Of a stretch of 64,000 bases of DNA, positions 25,331-34,867 are shown in pieces. The notes under the pieces are model-generated. The model was not told where the DNA came from, ran no database searches, and worked only from the letters and a program-made list of their open reading frames with translations. A program made the position numbers and the translations under genes. This stretch comes from AWTP1-13 sp963820375. Lineage in GTDB: Bacteria; Pseudomonadota; Alphaproteobacteria; Rhizobiales; Hyphomicrobiaceae. The stretch lies in contig CAWFZX010000015.1 of NCBI GenBank assembly GCA_963820375.1, forward strand, positions 208,442-272,441. The letters run 5' to 3'. Numbering within the stretch: the first letter of the stretch is position 1; the number at the start of each line of letters is the position of its first letter.

Positions 25331-26027
25331 AAATAGGATACATTTACTGTCCGCTTCCTCGCGAAGTTATTTCGGACCCCTGGACCATCAGCAATCAGAC
25401 GATGACCTGAACTGACCGACCAATCACCCTGACTTGCTCAAGAAATAGCCCCACCAGCATGTCGGTGCGCCCCATGCTGGCTGGCTGTTGGCCAGGGAAG
25501 GATGTGACCCGTTGCCGCTGCGTCCGAGTGCAACGCAAAACCTGGAAAGTGCGCCTTGAAAGTCTCGAGAGGGCAGGGGTTGTGCGCAACTGTTGCTGCT
25601 GGAGCCAGACCGACGGGTTGGGGGCTTGCGTCAATTGCGGATCGAAAGGTCTGCTGTCGTGCGGCCTCGTGGTGCCCGCGGGATTTCGCATTGGTCGGAC
25701 CTCAGGAAGCGAAGGAGGCGCCTTCGCGCGCGCTTGGCAAGTCGGGACCTGGATATTCGCCCATCGCGCTCCAGTACCGAGCAACAATCGCCATGCTCGC
25801 CTCAGCCCTCGCAGGTGGGGCGACGCGGCAACTGCGCCACCTGTGCCGTACCACCCGGGCGATGAAGAATGCCCCGATGAGTGGGTTCAGGTGCAGGCGC
25901 CCACGATATCAGGGTTGCGCCCGATGTCGCCGCTTCGGCTCCCGGGCGAACGTGGCCTAGCGCCGTCTGTGGCTATGTCTTCCCCGACTTTCCGGTTCGT
26001 ATCTGCCGTCGATGAAAGGACAAGCAC
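25331..26027. other. Long non-coding stretch, nothing recognised
   Basis: About 700 bases between the secreted repeat protein and the divergent DUF937 gene. Both flanking genes point outwards, so their promoters should lie here. Several overlapping frames exist on both strands but none shows family motifs or a ribosome site. Confidence 0.45.
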
Positions 26028-26471
26028 ATGGGTATCCTTGATAACGTGATACGCTCAGCCGTACCCGGTGGCAGCCTCGCTAAGCCGCTTGCTCTTGGAC
26101 TCATTGCTCTCTTGGCCTCGCGAATGCTGAGTGGGGGAAAGGCGACGGCTGAAGCCCCAGCGCAGCCGACAGCGCAACCGCCCGCAGGCGGTGGTGGCAA
26201 TGGTCTTGAGGGACTCGATGCGCTGGTGCGACGATTCCAGCAGGGCGGTCAGGGCAAGACGATCCATTCCTGGATAGGACAGGGCGAGAATCAACCGATT
26301 GCACCCCGCGACCTGGGCCAGGTGCTGGGACCGGACGCCCTCAAAACGCTGGCGCAACAAACCGGTCTGTCGCAACAAGAGTTGCTCACCCAATTTTCTC
26401 AGCTGCTGCCCGCCATCATCGACAAACTGACACCACAAGGGCGCCTGCCGAGCAGAAACGACCTGAACTAG
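26028..26471 (+). CDS. YidB-like DUF937 protein
   Basis: 147-aa protein. It begins with a short hydrophobic or amphipathic segment (LAKPLALGLIALLASRML), then an Ala/Pro/Gln/Gly linker and a helical DUF937/YidB core. That core reads QGGQGKTIHSWIGQGENQPIAPRDLGQVLG, then LAQQTGLSQQELLTQFSQLLPAIIDKLTPQGRLP. ATG 26028 is preceded by AAAGGA with 7-nt spacing. It shares the DUF937 theme, but little sequence, with the 371-aa protein on the other side of the gap. Function of YidB-type proteins is unknown. Confidence 0.88.
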   Translation: MGILDNVIRSAVPGGSLAKPLALGLIALLASRMLSGGKATAEAPAQPTAQPPAGGGGNGLEGLDALVRRFQQGGQGKTIHSWIGQGENQPIAPRDLGQVLGPDALKTLAQQTGLSQQELLTQFSQLLPAIIDKLTPQGRLPSRNDLN

Positions 26472-26719
26472 GCGCTCGGAACCAAGGACGCCTCAGTCCG
26501 GCGACCACCAAGTTGGACCATCGCCGGCGCCTGGTTGGTGCTTCCCGAGAGCCCTGCCTTGAGGCACGACCGCGTTGTGCCTCACTCCCCCCGCGGTGTT
26601 CTCCGCACTGGGCGGGATCAAAGGCCGCCCACCGTCACCCACCCCACCTTGCCTCGCTCGCACCGTTCAGAGGACGTTCACCAGGTGCGCGCCAGGATCG
26701 GAACTTGCGCGCGGAGAAG

Positions 26720-27478
26720 ATGGAAATGCCTTTTGTGAGACGAGGGCCGGCGGCAAGCCTGCTTGCCGGTCTGGCAATTGTTCTGCACCCCGGGCCGTTG
26801 ATGGGCCAAGACAACACATTGAACGGCCCTGTCACCTCCCGCGAACACATCGCGCCGCGTCCCTCGAGCGCGATCAAGGTGCCGCTTGCCGCTGTCTCAC
26901 AGGCCGAGGCGCCAACAGAGGTGATCGCCGAGACGTCGTGGCAAGTCGGCAGGCAAGCGCCAATTCGTTTGCAGCTCACCGTCGCTTTGGCTGAGACCCA
27001 GCCCCGCAGAAATGCTCTGCAGGCACGCATTGGTGATGATGGCAAACTCGGGTTCGCACCATTGACGCACCATCCCGTGTTCGCGAACGGCCTCGACAAC
27101 CCCCAGATTGTCGTTCAGCGCGTCCAGGACCCATCGGACGCCCCCTCTCCGGCCGGCCGGTGGCTGGCGGAGGACATCAGCGGCGGCGGCGTGATCGACA
27201 ACTTGCAGACGGTTTTGGAGATCGCGGCTGATGGCACTCTCGCCGGGACCAGTGGATGCAATGCGATGACGGGCAAGGCTGTCATTTCAGCTGACCAGAT
27301 CGCCTTTGGCGCGATCGCGAGCACGCGCAGGGCCTGCCCACCGGCGGTCATGGCTCAGGAGCAGAAATTCTTTGCCGCGCTCGCCACTGCGCGGCGCTGG
27401 GCCGTCCAGGTCAGCACGCGCAAGCTCATCCTGCGCGATGCTGCTGGCAAGCCGGTCGCCGTCTTTGCACAAATGTGA
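26720..27478 (+). CDS. Exported YbaY-like plus META-domain protein
   Basis: 252-aa protein. A hydrophobic export signal occupies residues 8-30 (AASLLAGLAIVLHPGPLMG); there is no lipobox Cys. Residues about 55-120 resemble the YbaY/YscW lipoprotein domain (IKVPLAAVSQAEAPTEVIAE, then QAPIRLQL and ARIGDDGKLGF). Residues about 140-252 are a META/HslJ domain with GRWLAEDI, GTSGCNAMTG, STRRACPP and EQKFFAAL. GGAG at 26713 serves ATG 26720 or ATG 26726. Both domains occur in envelope and stress-related proteins of Gram-negative bacteria; HslJ is linked to novobiocin resistance and heat shock. It probably monitors or stabilises the periplasm. Confidence 0.82.
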   Translation: MEMPFVRRGPAASLLAGLAIVLHPGPLMGQDNTLNGPVTSREHIAPRPSSAIKVPLAAVSQAEAPTEVIAETSWQVGRQAPIRLQLTVALAETQPRRNALQARIGDDGKLGFAPLTHHPVFANGLDNPQIVVQRVQDPSDAPSPAGRWLAEDISGGGVIDNLQTVLEIAADGTLAGTSGCNAMTGKAVISADQIAFGAIASTRRACPPAVMAQEQKFFAALATARRWAVQVSTRKLILRDAAGKPVAVFAQM

Positions 27479-27691
27479 CGCAATCCGTCGACGACAGTGC
27501 GTTTGCCACCGCCGGTCAACGACGTGCCCCGCACGGCAATCGGGGGCCAACTCAGCCAAGCGGCACGGAGCCGGCAGCACAACCGCTACGTTCAAGCTCC
27601 GGATCTGGGCGACGTGACGCAGGTGTCTTGGCGATCGATGCCCCACACCTGATTTATGTAGGCCGATGGAGCGCGTGCAAGCGAGAGGCTG

Positions 27692-28876
27692 ATGAGCGAT
27701 CTGCAAAGAGATGTCGCTGCGATCTCTCGCATCGATGTGGTGCCCACCATTCTCGAGGTTGTTTGCCGCACGACCGGCATGGGTTTTGCCGCGATCGCAC
27801 GCGTGACCCAAGACCGCTGGGTGGCGTGTGCGGTGCGCGACGAGATCGCCTTTGGCCTTGGGCCGGGTGGGGAACTCGAGGTCGCGACGACGATCTGTGA
27901 TGAAATCCGTGACAGCGGCCAGGGCGTCGTCATTGATGAGGTGCGCGCGGATCAAACTTTTTGCCAGCATCCGACGCCGGCGAAGTATGGCTTTCAGAGC
28001 TACATCTCGATGCCGATCCTGCGCAAGGACGGTAGTTTTTTTGGCACCCTCTGCGCGATAGATCCAAAGCCAGCAAAGTTGCAGACGCCGCAGACCATCG
28101 GCATGTTCAAGCTCTTCGCCGAGCTCATTGGCTTTCATCTGGAGGCTCAGGAACGGTTGGTCAACAGCGAAGCGGCGCTGCTTGACGAACGGCAGACGGC
28201 GGAATTGCGCGAGCAATTCATTGCGGTGCTTGGCCATGACCTGCGCAACCCCCTTGCTGCAATTGACGCAGGCACCAAACTGCTCGGCAAAAAGCCGATT
28301 GACGAGCAAGGTCGAGACATCCTTTCGCTGATCGAAAGAAGCGTTCGTCGCATGGCTGGACTGATCGACAACGTGCTGGACCTCACTCGGGCGCGTTTAG
28401 GCGGTGGCTTGCAACTGAAGCGCAACAGCGATCAACCGCTGGGTCCGGTGTTGGACGAGGTGGTACAGGAACTGCGCGCCAGTTGGCCGGACCGCAAAAT
28501 CAACGTCGATATCACCCTACCTGCGGCCATCGATTGTGATCGGGCTCGCATTGCGCAATTGTTGTCCAATTTGCTGGCGAACGCCCTGACTCATGGCGCC
28601 GCCGATGCGCCGGTCTCGGTTCTCGCGCGCGCAGACAAGAAGACCTTCGAACTGTCGGTTACAAACCAAGGCGAACCGATCGCGCCCGCCGTCAGCGCGC
28701 GCCTGTTCGAGCCGTTTTATAGACCTGTGGCCAACTCGGGCCACCAGGGTCTTGGTTTAGGCCTTTACATTGCCTCCGAAATCGCCCGCGCGCACGGGGG
28801 CGAGCTGACCGTGACCTCAGTTCCTGAAGCGACGCGGTTCGTATTTAAAATGCCGATGCGCGGATCAGCCGTTTGA
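27692..28876 (+). CDS. GAF-domain sensor histidine kinase
   Basis: 394-aa cytoplasmic two-component kinase with no membrane segment. Residues 1-150 are a GAF domain. The H-box LGHDLRNPL has its phospho-accepting His at about residue 182, followed by the dimerisation helices. The ATP-binding domain has the N-box LLSNLLANALTHG (Asn293 and Asn297), then LFEPFYRP and the G2 box GLGLGLYIASEIARAHGG near residue 350. No response regulator lies beside it, so the partner is elsewhere. GAF sensing suggests a soluble ligand, redox or light cue; no bilin- or haem-specific Cys/His signature was noted. Confidence 0.93.
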   Translation: MSDLQRDVAAISRIDVVPTILEVVCRTTGMGFAAIARVTQDRWVACAVRDEIAFGLGPGGELEVATTICDEIRDSGQGVVIDEVRADQTFCQHPTPAKYGFQSYISMPILRKDGSFFGTLCAIDPKPAKLQTPQTIGMFKLFAELIGFHLEAQERLVNSEAALLDERQTAELREQFIAVLGHDLRNPLAAIDAGTKLLGKKPIDEQGRDILSLIERSVRRMAGLIDNVLDLTRARLGGGLQLKRNSDQPLGPVLDEVVQELRASWPDRKINVDITLPAAIDCDRARIAQLLSNLLANALTHGAADAPVSVLARADKKTFELSVTNQGEPIAPAVSARLFEPFYRPVANSGHQGLGLGLYIASEIARAHGGELTVTSVPEATRFVFKMPMRGSAV

Positions 28877-28975
28877 GCGTGGTGAGCGCACGATGAACTG
28901 CACCCTGTGCCCAAGCGATGTCTAAACCCTGGCCGCCGCGCCAGGAGCATCGAGGCTCCAGGCCGCGACGAATAC

Positions 28976-29170
28976 CTAGGGCTTCCTGTTTTTCATCTGT
29001 GCTTGCTTCTTCCTGTTTTCCTTGAACGTCTGCTTCGCGAAGGCGGCGCCTTTTCCGTACGCGCCGGCGGCTTGCACCTCCGGGGAGAAGAATCTGCTTG
29101 TCGTCAGAAAGCCGGCGCCGAGCAGGGCGGCGGCCGCAAATGCAAGGCTCACCAGGAGATAGCGTCGCAT
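28976..29170 (-). CDS. Small exported or membrane-anchored basic protein
   Basis: 64-aa protein from ATG 29170, with GGAG 6 nt upstream. Residues 4-24 form one hydrophobic helix (YLLVSLAFAAAALLGAGFL), read as a membrane anchor or signal peptide. The rest ends in a Lys/Gln/Asn-rich tail (TFKENRKKQAQMKNRKP). No family recognised. It is convergent with the histidine kinase; whether they are linked is unknown. Confidence 0.6.
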   Translation of the reverse strand: MRRYLLVSLAFAAAALLGAGFLTTSRFFSPEVQAAGAYGKGAAFAKQTFKENRKKQAQMKNRKP

Positions 29171-29631
29171 GACTGGCTCCAATCGTTCCTTCAGTACGCG
29201 CACCAATAGTGCGCCTGAGGAAAACTCCCTGCTATGCAGGTGAACCAGCAGAAGGGCGGGATGGGACCATGCATAGGCCCGGAAATGCCGGATCAGGAAA
29301 CACTGGAGATCGCACTTATCCATGTGTCCCGCGACCTTTGCCAGCGTGTCCCGCCGTGGTCCGGGATGGCTCGCGGCCTGGGCAACTTGTCCTTCCCTGA
29401 GGCCGCAGCGGTCGCCTTAATGCGGCCTCTGACCGGCGCGGCCGGCAGGTCATGCTCTCGGTCACAGGCATGGCACCGCCAGCCGCACTCTCGCAATTGG
29501 ATTCCTGCGCAAGGCGCAGTTTCGCAAAGATTCCCGTTGCACGGCGTAGGCGCGAGCATGCTAGCTTTCGGCTGCGGGGAAGGCGCTTGCCAGAACGAGA
29601 GCCGGCGCAACTGGGCGAGCAATGCTGCATC
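29171..29631. other. Non-coding stretch upstream of the sugar ABC operon
   Basis: About 460 bases between the 64-aa gene and the divergent sugar transporter operon, which probably has its promoter here. No gene with motifs and no clear promoter was identified. Confidence 0.4.
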
Positions 29632-30705
29632 ATGGCGACCGTCAGTCTCAAGCAACTGCGCAAGGCGTTCGGTGCGCAGGCGGTCGTCCACGGCGTCGAC
29701 CTCGATATCGCTGACAAGGAGTTTCTGGTGCTCGTCGGGCCATCGGGCTGCGGCAAGAGCACCATCCTGCGCATGATCGCGGGCCTGGAGGAGGCGACGG
29801 GCGGCGAGATCCGCATCGACGGCGAGATCGTCAACGAGCGCGACCCGAAAGACCGGGACATCGCCATGGTGTTTCAGGATTATGCGCTCTACCCACACAT
29901 GACGGTCGCCGCCAACATGGCATTCTCGCTGCTCTATCGCGGCGTGACCAAATCGCAGATCAAGGCGCGTGTCGCCGAGGCCGCCCGGGTGCTCGACATC
30001 GACACATTGCTCGAGCGCTATCCGCGACAGCTCTCGGGCGGACAGCGCCAGCGCGTCGCCATGGGACGCGCTATCGTCCGCGATCCCAAGGTGTTCCTGT
30101 TCGACGAACCGCTGTCCAACCTCGATGCCAAACTCAGGGTGCAGATGCGCACCGAGATCAAACGCTTGCGCGAGCGTTTGCGAACCACGACGATCTACGT
30201 CACCCACGACCAAGTAGAGGCGATGACGCTCGCCGACCGGATCGTGGTGCTCGATGCCGGACGCATCGAGCAAGTCGGCACCCCCGAGGATGTTTACGAG
30301 CGTCCAGCCACGAGCTTCGTCGCAGGCTTCATCGGGGCACCACCGATGAACCTGCTGCCAGGTCGCATTGCCCGCGAAGACGATAGTGCCGTGGTCAAAT
30401 TGCCCGGTGTCGTCAGCCTGCCGCTTGCGCTTGGCCCGGCGGCGGACATGGCCGTGACAGCCGGTATCCGTCCTGAGCACTTCGAGTGGGCCGAGGCCGG
30501 CCAAGCGGCGGCCATCGAAGCGCCCGCCGCCGTGGTCGAACCGCTCGGCTCCGACACCCTGGTCGGCATTGCGCTGGGCGAGCACAGTCTCCAGGTGCGC
30601 CTGCCGCCGCGGCGGGTGCGGCGGGCGGGAGAGCTGGTACGCCTCAACGTGGCGCGGGAGCAAGTTCACCTATTTGACCGGGAAGGCCGCCGCATCGCCA
30701 GCTAA
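29632..30705 (+). CDS. Carbohydrate ABC importer ATPase (UgpC/MalK type)
   Basis: 357-aa nucleotide-binding subunit. Walker A GPSGCGKST near residue 38-46, Q-loop MVFQDYALYPHMTV, signature LSGGQRQRVAMGRA near 135, Walker B VFLFDEPLSNLDAKLR near 158, and the H-loop YVTHDQVEAMTLADR near 190. The C-terminal third (from about 240: GFIGAPPMNLLPG onwards) is the TOBE/OB regulatory domain typical of sugar and polyol importers. ATG 29632 begins at the conserved first strand. It heads an operon with a dehydrogenase, binding protein and two permeases, so it most likely energises this importer. Confidence 0.95.
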   Translation: MATVSLKQLRKAFGAQAVVHGVDLDIADKEFLVLVGPSGCGKSTILRMIAGLEEATGGEIRIDGEIVNERDPKDRDIAMVFQDYALYPHMTVAANMAFSLLYRGVTKSQIKARVAEAARVLDIDTLLERYPRQLSGGQRQRVAMGRAIVRDPKVFLFDEPLSNLDAKLRVQMRTEIKRLRERLRTTTIYVTHDQVEAMTLADRIVVLDAGRIEQVGTPEDVYERPATSFVAGFIGAPPMNLLPGRIAREDDSAVVKLPGVVSLPLALGPAADMAVTAGIRPEHFEWAEAGQAAAIEAPAAVVEPLGSDTLVGIALGEHSLQVRLPPRRVRRAGELVRLNVAREQVHLFDREGRRIAS

Positions 30706-30738
30706 AGCCGCAGCGCCGTCGTTTAGGAGACCTACCGC

Positions 30739-31761
30739 ATGCCCAAGCCAATGTCCTTCGCCGTGGCCGGATACGGGGCCTGGGGCCGCTTCCATGCCCG
30801 CTCCATCGCCGAGGCCCCCGACGGGCGGCTCGTTGCCATCGCAGCGCCGAGTGATGACAACGCGAGAGCGGCAAAGTCCGATTTCCCCGATGCCACGGTG
30901 CATCGCCAGTGGGAGACCTTGATCGATGATCCGGCGGTTGAGGCCATCGCCGTTGCCACGCCCAATCATCTCCACGCCCCGATTGCCGTGGCCGCGCTCG
31001 CAGCCGGCAAGCACGTGCTGCTGGAAAAGCCGATGGCCAATTCGCTGCCCGACTGCGACCGCATCGTTGCGGCGGCGACGCACGCAAAGGCGCAGCTGAG
31101 CGTCGGCTTGCAGTGTCGGCTGTCGCCGCAGTGGGGCCGCATCCGCTCTCTCATCGACGAGGGTGCCATCGGCCAACCACGGCATGTCCACGTTTCGCTT
31201 TTTCGTCATCCTTATCGGCAAGGCTCGGGCGGTTGGCGCTACGACAAGGCACGGGTCGGTTCGTGGATCCTGGAGGAACCGGTTCACTTCTTCGACCTGG
31301 CACTGTGGTATCTGGTGCACTCCGGCAGGCCGGTGAAAGTGCAAGCGCTGGGAGCCGGCCAAGCCGGCATGCAGCCGATGATTTCCGTGCTCATGCAGTT
31401 TCCCGACGGGGCGACGGCGGCGATCAACCAGGTGCTGGCCGGTTTCGAGCACCATCAGACCGTCGAGGTGGTGGGCGACGCGGGAGCGGTCCGCGCAACG
31501 TGGTCGGCTGCAACCGCGCGCAGCCTAGAGTCGGCGACCACACTTCGCCTCAAACGCGCTGGCGGCGATGGCTTTGCGGACTTGCCGGTTGCGCGATCCG
31601 GCGAGGTCTACGAGCTCGCAAAGCAGGCGCAGGCCTCCATCGTCGCGTTTCGTTCCGGCAAGTCCTTGGTCTCGGCAGAGGAGGGACGCGCGGCCGTTGC
31701 CGTGTGTCTGGCCGCGGAGGCTTCCGCCGACCAAGGCGGCCGGCCGATTGCGGTGGACTAG
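30739..31761 (+). CDS. Gfo/Idh/MocA-family oxidoreductase
   Basis: 340-aa NAD(P)-dependent sugar or polyol dehydrogenase-like protein. The Rossmann start is AVAGYGAWGRFHARS, with VATPNHLHAPIAVAAL near residue 75-90 and the hallmark EKPMANS near residue 98, whose Lys is catalytic in the family. The C-terminal domain has LEEPVHFFDLALW with the conserved acidic/His patch. It lies between the ATPase (33 nt) and the binding protein (92 nt) and is almost certainly co-transcribed. It probably makes the first oxidation of the imported carbohydrate, or of an inositol-, glucose- or uronate-type compound. Confidence 0.93.
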   Translation: MPKPMSFAVAGYGAWGRFHARSIAEAPDGRLVAIAAPSDDNARAAKSDFPDATVHRQWETLIDDPAVEAIAVATPNHLHAPIAVAALAAGKHVLLEKPMANSLPDCDRIVAAATHAKAQLSVGLQCRLSPQWGRIRSLIDEGAIGQPRHVHVSLFRHPYRQGSGGWRYDKARVGSWILEEPVHFFDLALWYLVHSGRPVKVQALGAGQAGMQPMISVLMQFPDGATAAINQVLAGFEHHQTVEVVGDAGAVRATWSAATARSLESATTLRLKRAGGDGFADLPVARSGEVYELAKQAQASIVAFRSGKSLVSAEEGRAAVAVCLAAEASADQGGRPIAVD

Positions 31762-31853
31762 CCGATGTCACTTGTTAGTCTTCAGAAAGCCATCGACAAA
31801 GCGGGGTTGGGCTCGGCGCAGGCCGCCCACCACCGTCCACAGGAGGATAGCCC

Positions 31854-33101
31854 ATGATTTCGAGACGCCTGCTGCTGAAATCCGGCGCCGGCGCCGTCGC
31901 CTCGGCGCTCGCCGCACCCGCACTGGCGCAAGCCCCGAAGAAGATCAGCTTCCTGACCTGGAATATCATCGACCAGGAGCCGATGATCCGTAGCTGGATC
32001 GCGCGCTTCAGTAAGGATCGGCCGGGAGTGGAGGTCGAATGGCTGGACAAGAAGGGCCCCGAGATCCCCGTGTTCTACCAGACGCAGCTTGCCGCCGGCA
32101 CCCCACCCGACGTCATCAACACCCAAGGTGCCCTCGGGCTTGAGTATGCCGCACAAGGCGCGCTGCTCGACCTCACGCCCCGGCTCAAGGCGGAGGCCGC
32201 GGTCGAGAAACGCTTCAACGCCGACTACCTCTCGAACTGGGCCTACGAGGGCAACAACTACATGCTGCCCTTCTACATCACCAAGACGCTGCTGTTTTAC
32301 AACAAGCCCATGTTTCAGAAGGCGGGCCTCTCTGGTCCGCCGCAAAGCTTTGATGCCCTCCTCGAGGCGGCGCAGAAGCTGACGTCGGGCGACGCGACAG
32401 GCTTTCTCACGCTCAACTTCGATTGGCTGTATTGGCCGCTCTACGCCATGAACGGCGTCGACCTTCTCTCCAAGGACCTTACCAAGCCGACGTTCAACAC
32501 GCCCAAGGCGATCGAGGTCACCGATCGGCTTGCCAAGGTGACCGAAGCCGGCGCCATCAACAAGATCTCCTGGACGGGTCGCTGGGTCGAGCCCAACGGC
32601 GCCTTCGCCGCCGGCAACGTCGGCATGCTGCATGCCCACTCGCCCGCTTACTTCTTCGTCAAGGGCCAGGGCAAGTGGGTGACGCCCGAGACGCTGGGCG
32701 TCGCGCACGCGCCGGGCGCTTTTGCCACGCCCAACTCACATGGCCTCGGCATTTCCAAGGCCTGCAAAAACCCCGACCTGGCCTGGGACTTTCTGAAGTT
32801 CGTCACCAACGAGGGTGCGCAAGAGCTCGGCGTCAATCGCAAGCTCGTGACCGGCAACATCGCGGTCGATACCAAGAACCTCGCCGACCTTCAGCAGGCG
32901 GACCCGCTCGTTCACTCCATCCTGAAGACGCAGCTCGAGCACACCGACAAGATGGTGGGCAACTGGCGACTCGGCAACGACAGCAAGGTCAAGGAGGCGT
33001 TCTGGCCGGAGTTGCAGAATGTGCTCCTCGGCCGCAAGGACGCCAAGACGGCTCTGGCAGACGCCGAGCGTAAGGTTGTCCGCGAACTAAAGCGCGGATG
33101 A
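31854..33101 (+). CDS. Carbohydrate ABC importer substrate-binding protein (Tat-exported)
   Basis: 415-aa binding protein of the MalE/UgpB-like group. The N-terminus has a twin-arginine motif SRRLLLKSG followed by a weakly hydrophobic Ala-rich region ending APALAQA, so Tat export of a folded protein is likely. The mature part begins KKISFLTWN. A typical hinge-region block is FAAGNVGMLHAHSPAYFFVKG. ATG 31854 has AGGAGG upstream. Its last codon overlaps the first permease (ATGA), a coupled junction. Ligand unknown. Confidence 0.94.
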   Translation: MISRRLLLKSGAGAVASALAAPALAQAPKKISFLTWNIIDQEPMIRSWIARFSKDRPGVEVEWLDKKGPEIPVFYQTQLAAGTPPDVINTQGALGLEYAAQGALLDLTPRLKAEAAVEKRFNADYLSNWAYEGNNYMLPFYITKTLLFYNKPMFQKAGLSGPPQSFDALLEAAQKLTSGDATGFLTLNFDWLYWPLYAMNGVDLLSKDLTKPTFNTPKAIEVTDRLAKVTEAGAINKISWTGRWVEPNGAFAAGNVGMLHAHSPAYFFVKGQGKWVTPETLGVAHAPGAFATPNSHGLGISKACKNPDLAWDFLKFVTNEGAQELGVNRKLVTGNIAVDTKNLADLQQADPLVHSILKTQLEHTDKMVGNWRLGNDSKVKEAFWPELQNVLLGRKDAKTALADAERKVVRELKRG

Positions 33102-34048
33102 CGCCTGCAGCGAGCGGAGCGGCCGGTCAATCGGCCAATTGGCGTGACGGCTGGTGGCAGCGCAAGCGCACACGCGATCTGGCGCTGGTTGCCTGCTTCT
33201 TGCTGCCGTCGCTGACGATCTTCTTCCTTTACCGGCTGCTTCCACTCGGCTGGAACGTTCTGCTTTCGTTGCAGTACTGGTCGCCGCTGAAGCCAGCCCG
33301 CTGGGCCGGGCTCGACCACTACGAGGAGATGCTGCTCTATGACGATGTCTTCTGGCAGTCGCTCAGCAATACGCTGATCTTCATCGCTGCCTCGCCGCTC
33401 GCGATCGCCCTGGCGCTCGGCATTGCGCTGCTCGTCAACAGCGACCTCAGGGGCGCCGCGGTCTACCGCTCGATCGTCTTCTTGTCGTATCCCTTGATGA
33501 CGGTGGCGGTGGGCATCATCTGGCGCTGGATGTACGATGAGCGTGGCGGCATCATCAATTTCGCCTTGCGCGAAAGCGGCCTGATCGCCAAGCCGATCCC
33601 CTTTTTGCAGAGCTTCGAATGGGCACTGCCCTCGGTCATCGTTGCCGAGGTTTGGCAAGTCCTCGGCTTCTACATGATCATTATTCTGACAGGGCTGCAG
33701 AGCATCCCACAGCATCTCTACGAAGCGGCCTCCATTGACGGTGCGCCGCGCTGGGCGCAGTTCTGGCGCATCACGCTACCAATGCTCAAGCCCTCGCTCT
33801 TCCTGTGTATGGTGGTTGGCATTCTCAACTCGTTCACCAGCTTCGACCTCGTCTACATCATGACCAATGGCGGACCGGGGCATGCGACCGAGCTGTTGAT
33901 CACCTACATCTACAAGGCGGGGTTCGGCCAGACCAAGTTCGATTACGCGGCGGCTCTGACCGTCGTGCAGTTCGCTCTCCTGCTGGGACTGACCTATCTT
34001 GCCAATCGCGCCACCGGCGGCAATGCCGGCTCGCTCGAGCGTCGGTGA
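33098..34048 (+). CDS. Carbohydrate ABC importer permease 1 (MalF/UgpA type)
   Basis: 316-aa inner-membrane permease with about six transmembrane helices, the first at residues 28-48. The cytoplasmic EAA loop EAASIDGAPRWAQFWRITLPML near residue 210 docks the ATPase. It overlaps the binding protein by 4 nt and is followed after 4 nt by the second permease. The length and single N-terminal tail match CUT1-family subunits. Confidence 0.94.
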   Translation: MTPAASGAAGQSANWRDGWWQRKRTRDLALVACFLLPSLTIFFLYRLLPLGWNVLLSLQYWSPLKPARWAGLDHYEEMLLYDDVFWQSLSNTLIFIAASPLAIALALGIALLVNSDLRGAAVYRSIVFLSYPLMTVAVGIIWRWMYDERGGIINFALRESGLIAKPIPFLQSFEWALPSVIVAEVWQVLGFYMIIILTGLQSIPQHLYEAASIDGAPRWAQFWRITLPMLKPSLFLCMVVGILNSFTSFDLVYIMTNGGPGHATELLITYIYKAGFGQTKFDYAAALTVVQFALLLGLTYLANRATGGNAGSLERR

Positions 34049-34052
34049 GGCC

Positions 34053-34865
34053 ATGCGGCGACGCAGCCAATATTTGCGGCATGCGGCGCTCGTGGGCCTG
34101 TCCGCGATCATGCTGCTCCCTTTCTATTGGGTGCTCAAAACCGCAATCACCAACGAGAACATCTACGCTTACCCGCCACGCCTGCTGCCGGAGAGCCCGC
34201 ATCTCTTTAACTTTGTCGACGTCTGGTACTTCATTCCGTTTCCGCGCTACCTCCTCAACAGCCTGATCGTCTCGGCGCTGGTGGTCGCCGGCAACATCGT
34301 CTTCAACGCGCTGGCCGGCTACGCACTCACCAAGAGCTTCGCGGGCAAGCGCGCGGTGCTCCTGCTTTTCCTGTCCTGCATGCTGATCCCGTTTCAGGCC
34401 ACCATCATCCCGGCCTACCTCATCACCTCCAAGCTTGGACTACTCAACTCCTACCTCGGCCTCGCCTTCCCGCTGCTTTCGACGATCGTCTGCATCTTCG
34501 TGTTCAAGGCGGCCTTCGAAGCCGTGCCGCAATCGCTGATCGATGCCGCGCGCATCGACGGCTTGAGCGAGTGGCGCATCATCCTGCGGGTGTTGATGCC
34601 GCTGTCGAAGGCAGCCATCGCCACCAATGTCGTGCTCGCCTTCATCTGGTCGTGGAACGCCTTTCTTTGGCCGCTCATCATTACGCGCGAGCCCAGCATG
34701 CAGACGCTGCCCCTCGGCCTTGCGCGTTTCCTGTCCTATCTGGAGGATACGACGGGGGCGCTCTATGCCTTTGCGGTGATGGTGCTGGCGCCCTCGATTT
34801 TCGTCTTCCTGATGGCGCAGAAGGAATTTATCCGCGGCCTTACCTCGGGAGCGACGAAGGGTTGA
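34053..34865 (+). CDS. Carbohydrate ABC importer permease 2 (MalG/UgpE type)
   Basis: 270-aa permease with six predicted helices. The EAA-type loop is DAARIDGLSEWRIILRVLMPLSK near residue 170-192. GGTGAGG just before ATG 34053 is the ribosome site and overlaps the previous stop. It completes the heterodimeric membrane channel of the CUT1 importer. The next gene follows after 2 nt. Confidence 0.94.
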   Translation: MRRRSQYLRHAALVGLSAIMLLPFYWVLKTAITNENIYAYPPRLLPESPHLFNFVDVWYFIPFPRYLLNSLIVSALVVAGNIVFNALAGYALTKSFAGKRAVLLLFLSCMLIPFQATIIPAYLITSKLGLLNSYLGLAFPLLSTIVCIFVFKAAFEAVPQSLIDAARIDGLSEWRIILRVLMPLSKAAIATNVVLAFIWSWNAFLWPLIITREPSMQTLPLGLARFLSYLEDTTGALYAFAVMVLAPSIFVFLMAQKEFIRGLTSGATKG

Positions 34866-34867
34866 AC

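Noticed and set aside
24209..25336. 375-aa plus-strand frame across the DUF937/PRC and V-N-R genes
   Set aside because: The minus strand has ribosome sites, a signal peptide and domain motifs; the plus frame has none.
27287..28309. 340-aa minus-strand frame opposite the histidine kinase and META-domain genes
   Set aside because: It overlaps two well-supported plus-strand genes and has no ribosome site or family features.
29293..30669. 458-aa minus-strand frame opposite the sugar ABC ATPase
   Set aside because: The plus strand carries every ABC motif in order. The antisense frame reads like a complement of them and has no domain.
31782..32708. 308-aa minus-strand frame opposite the sugar-binding protein gene
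   Set aside because: It is antisense to a Tat-signal binding protein with clear family features, and its composition is shadow-like.
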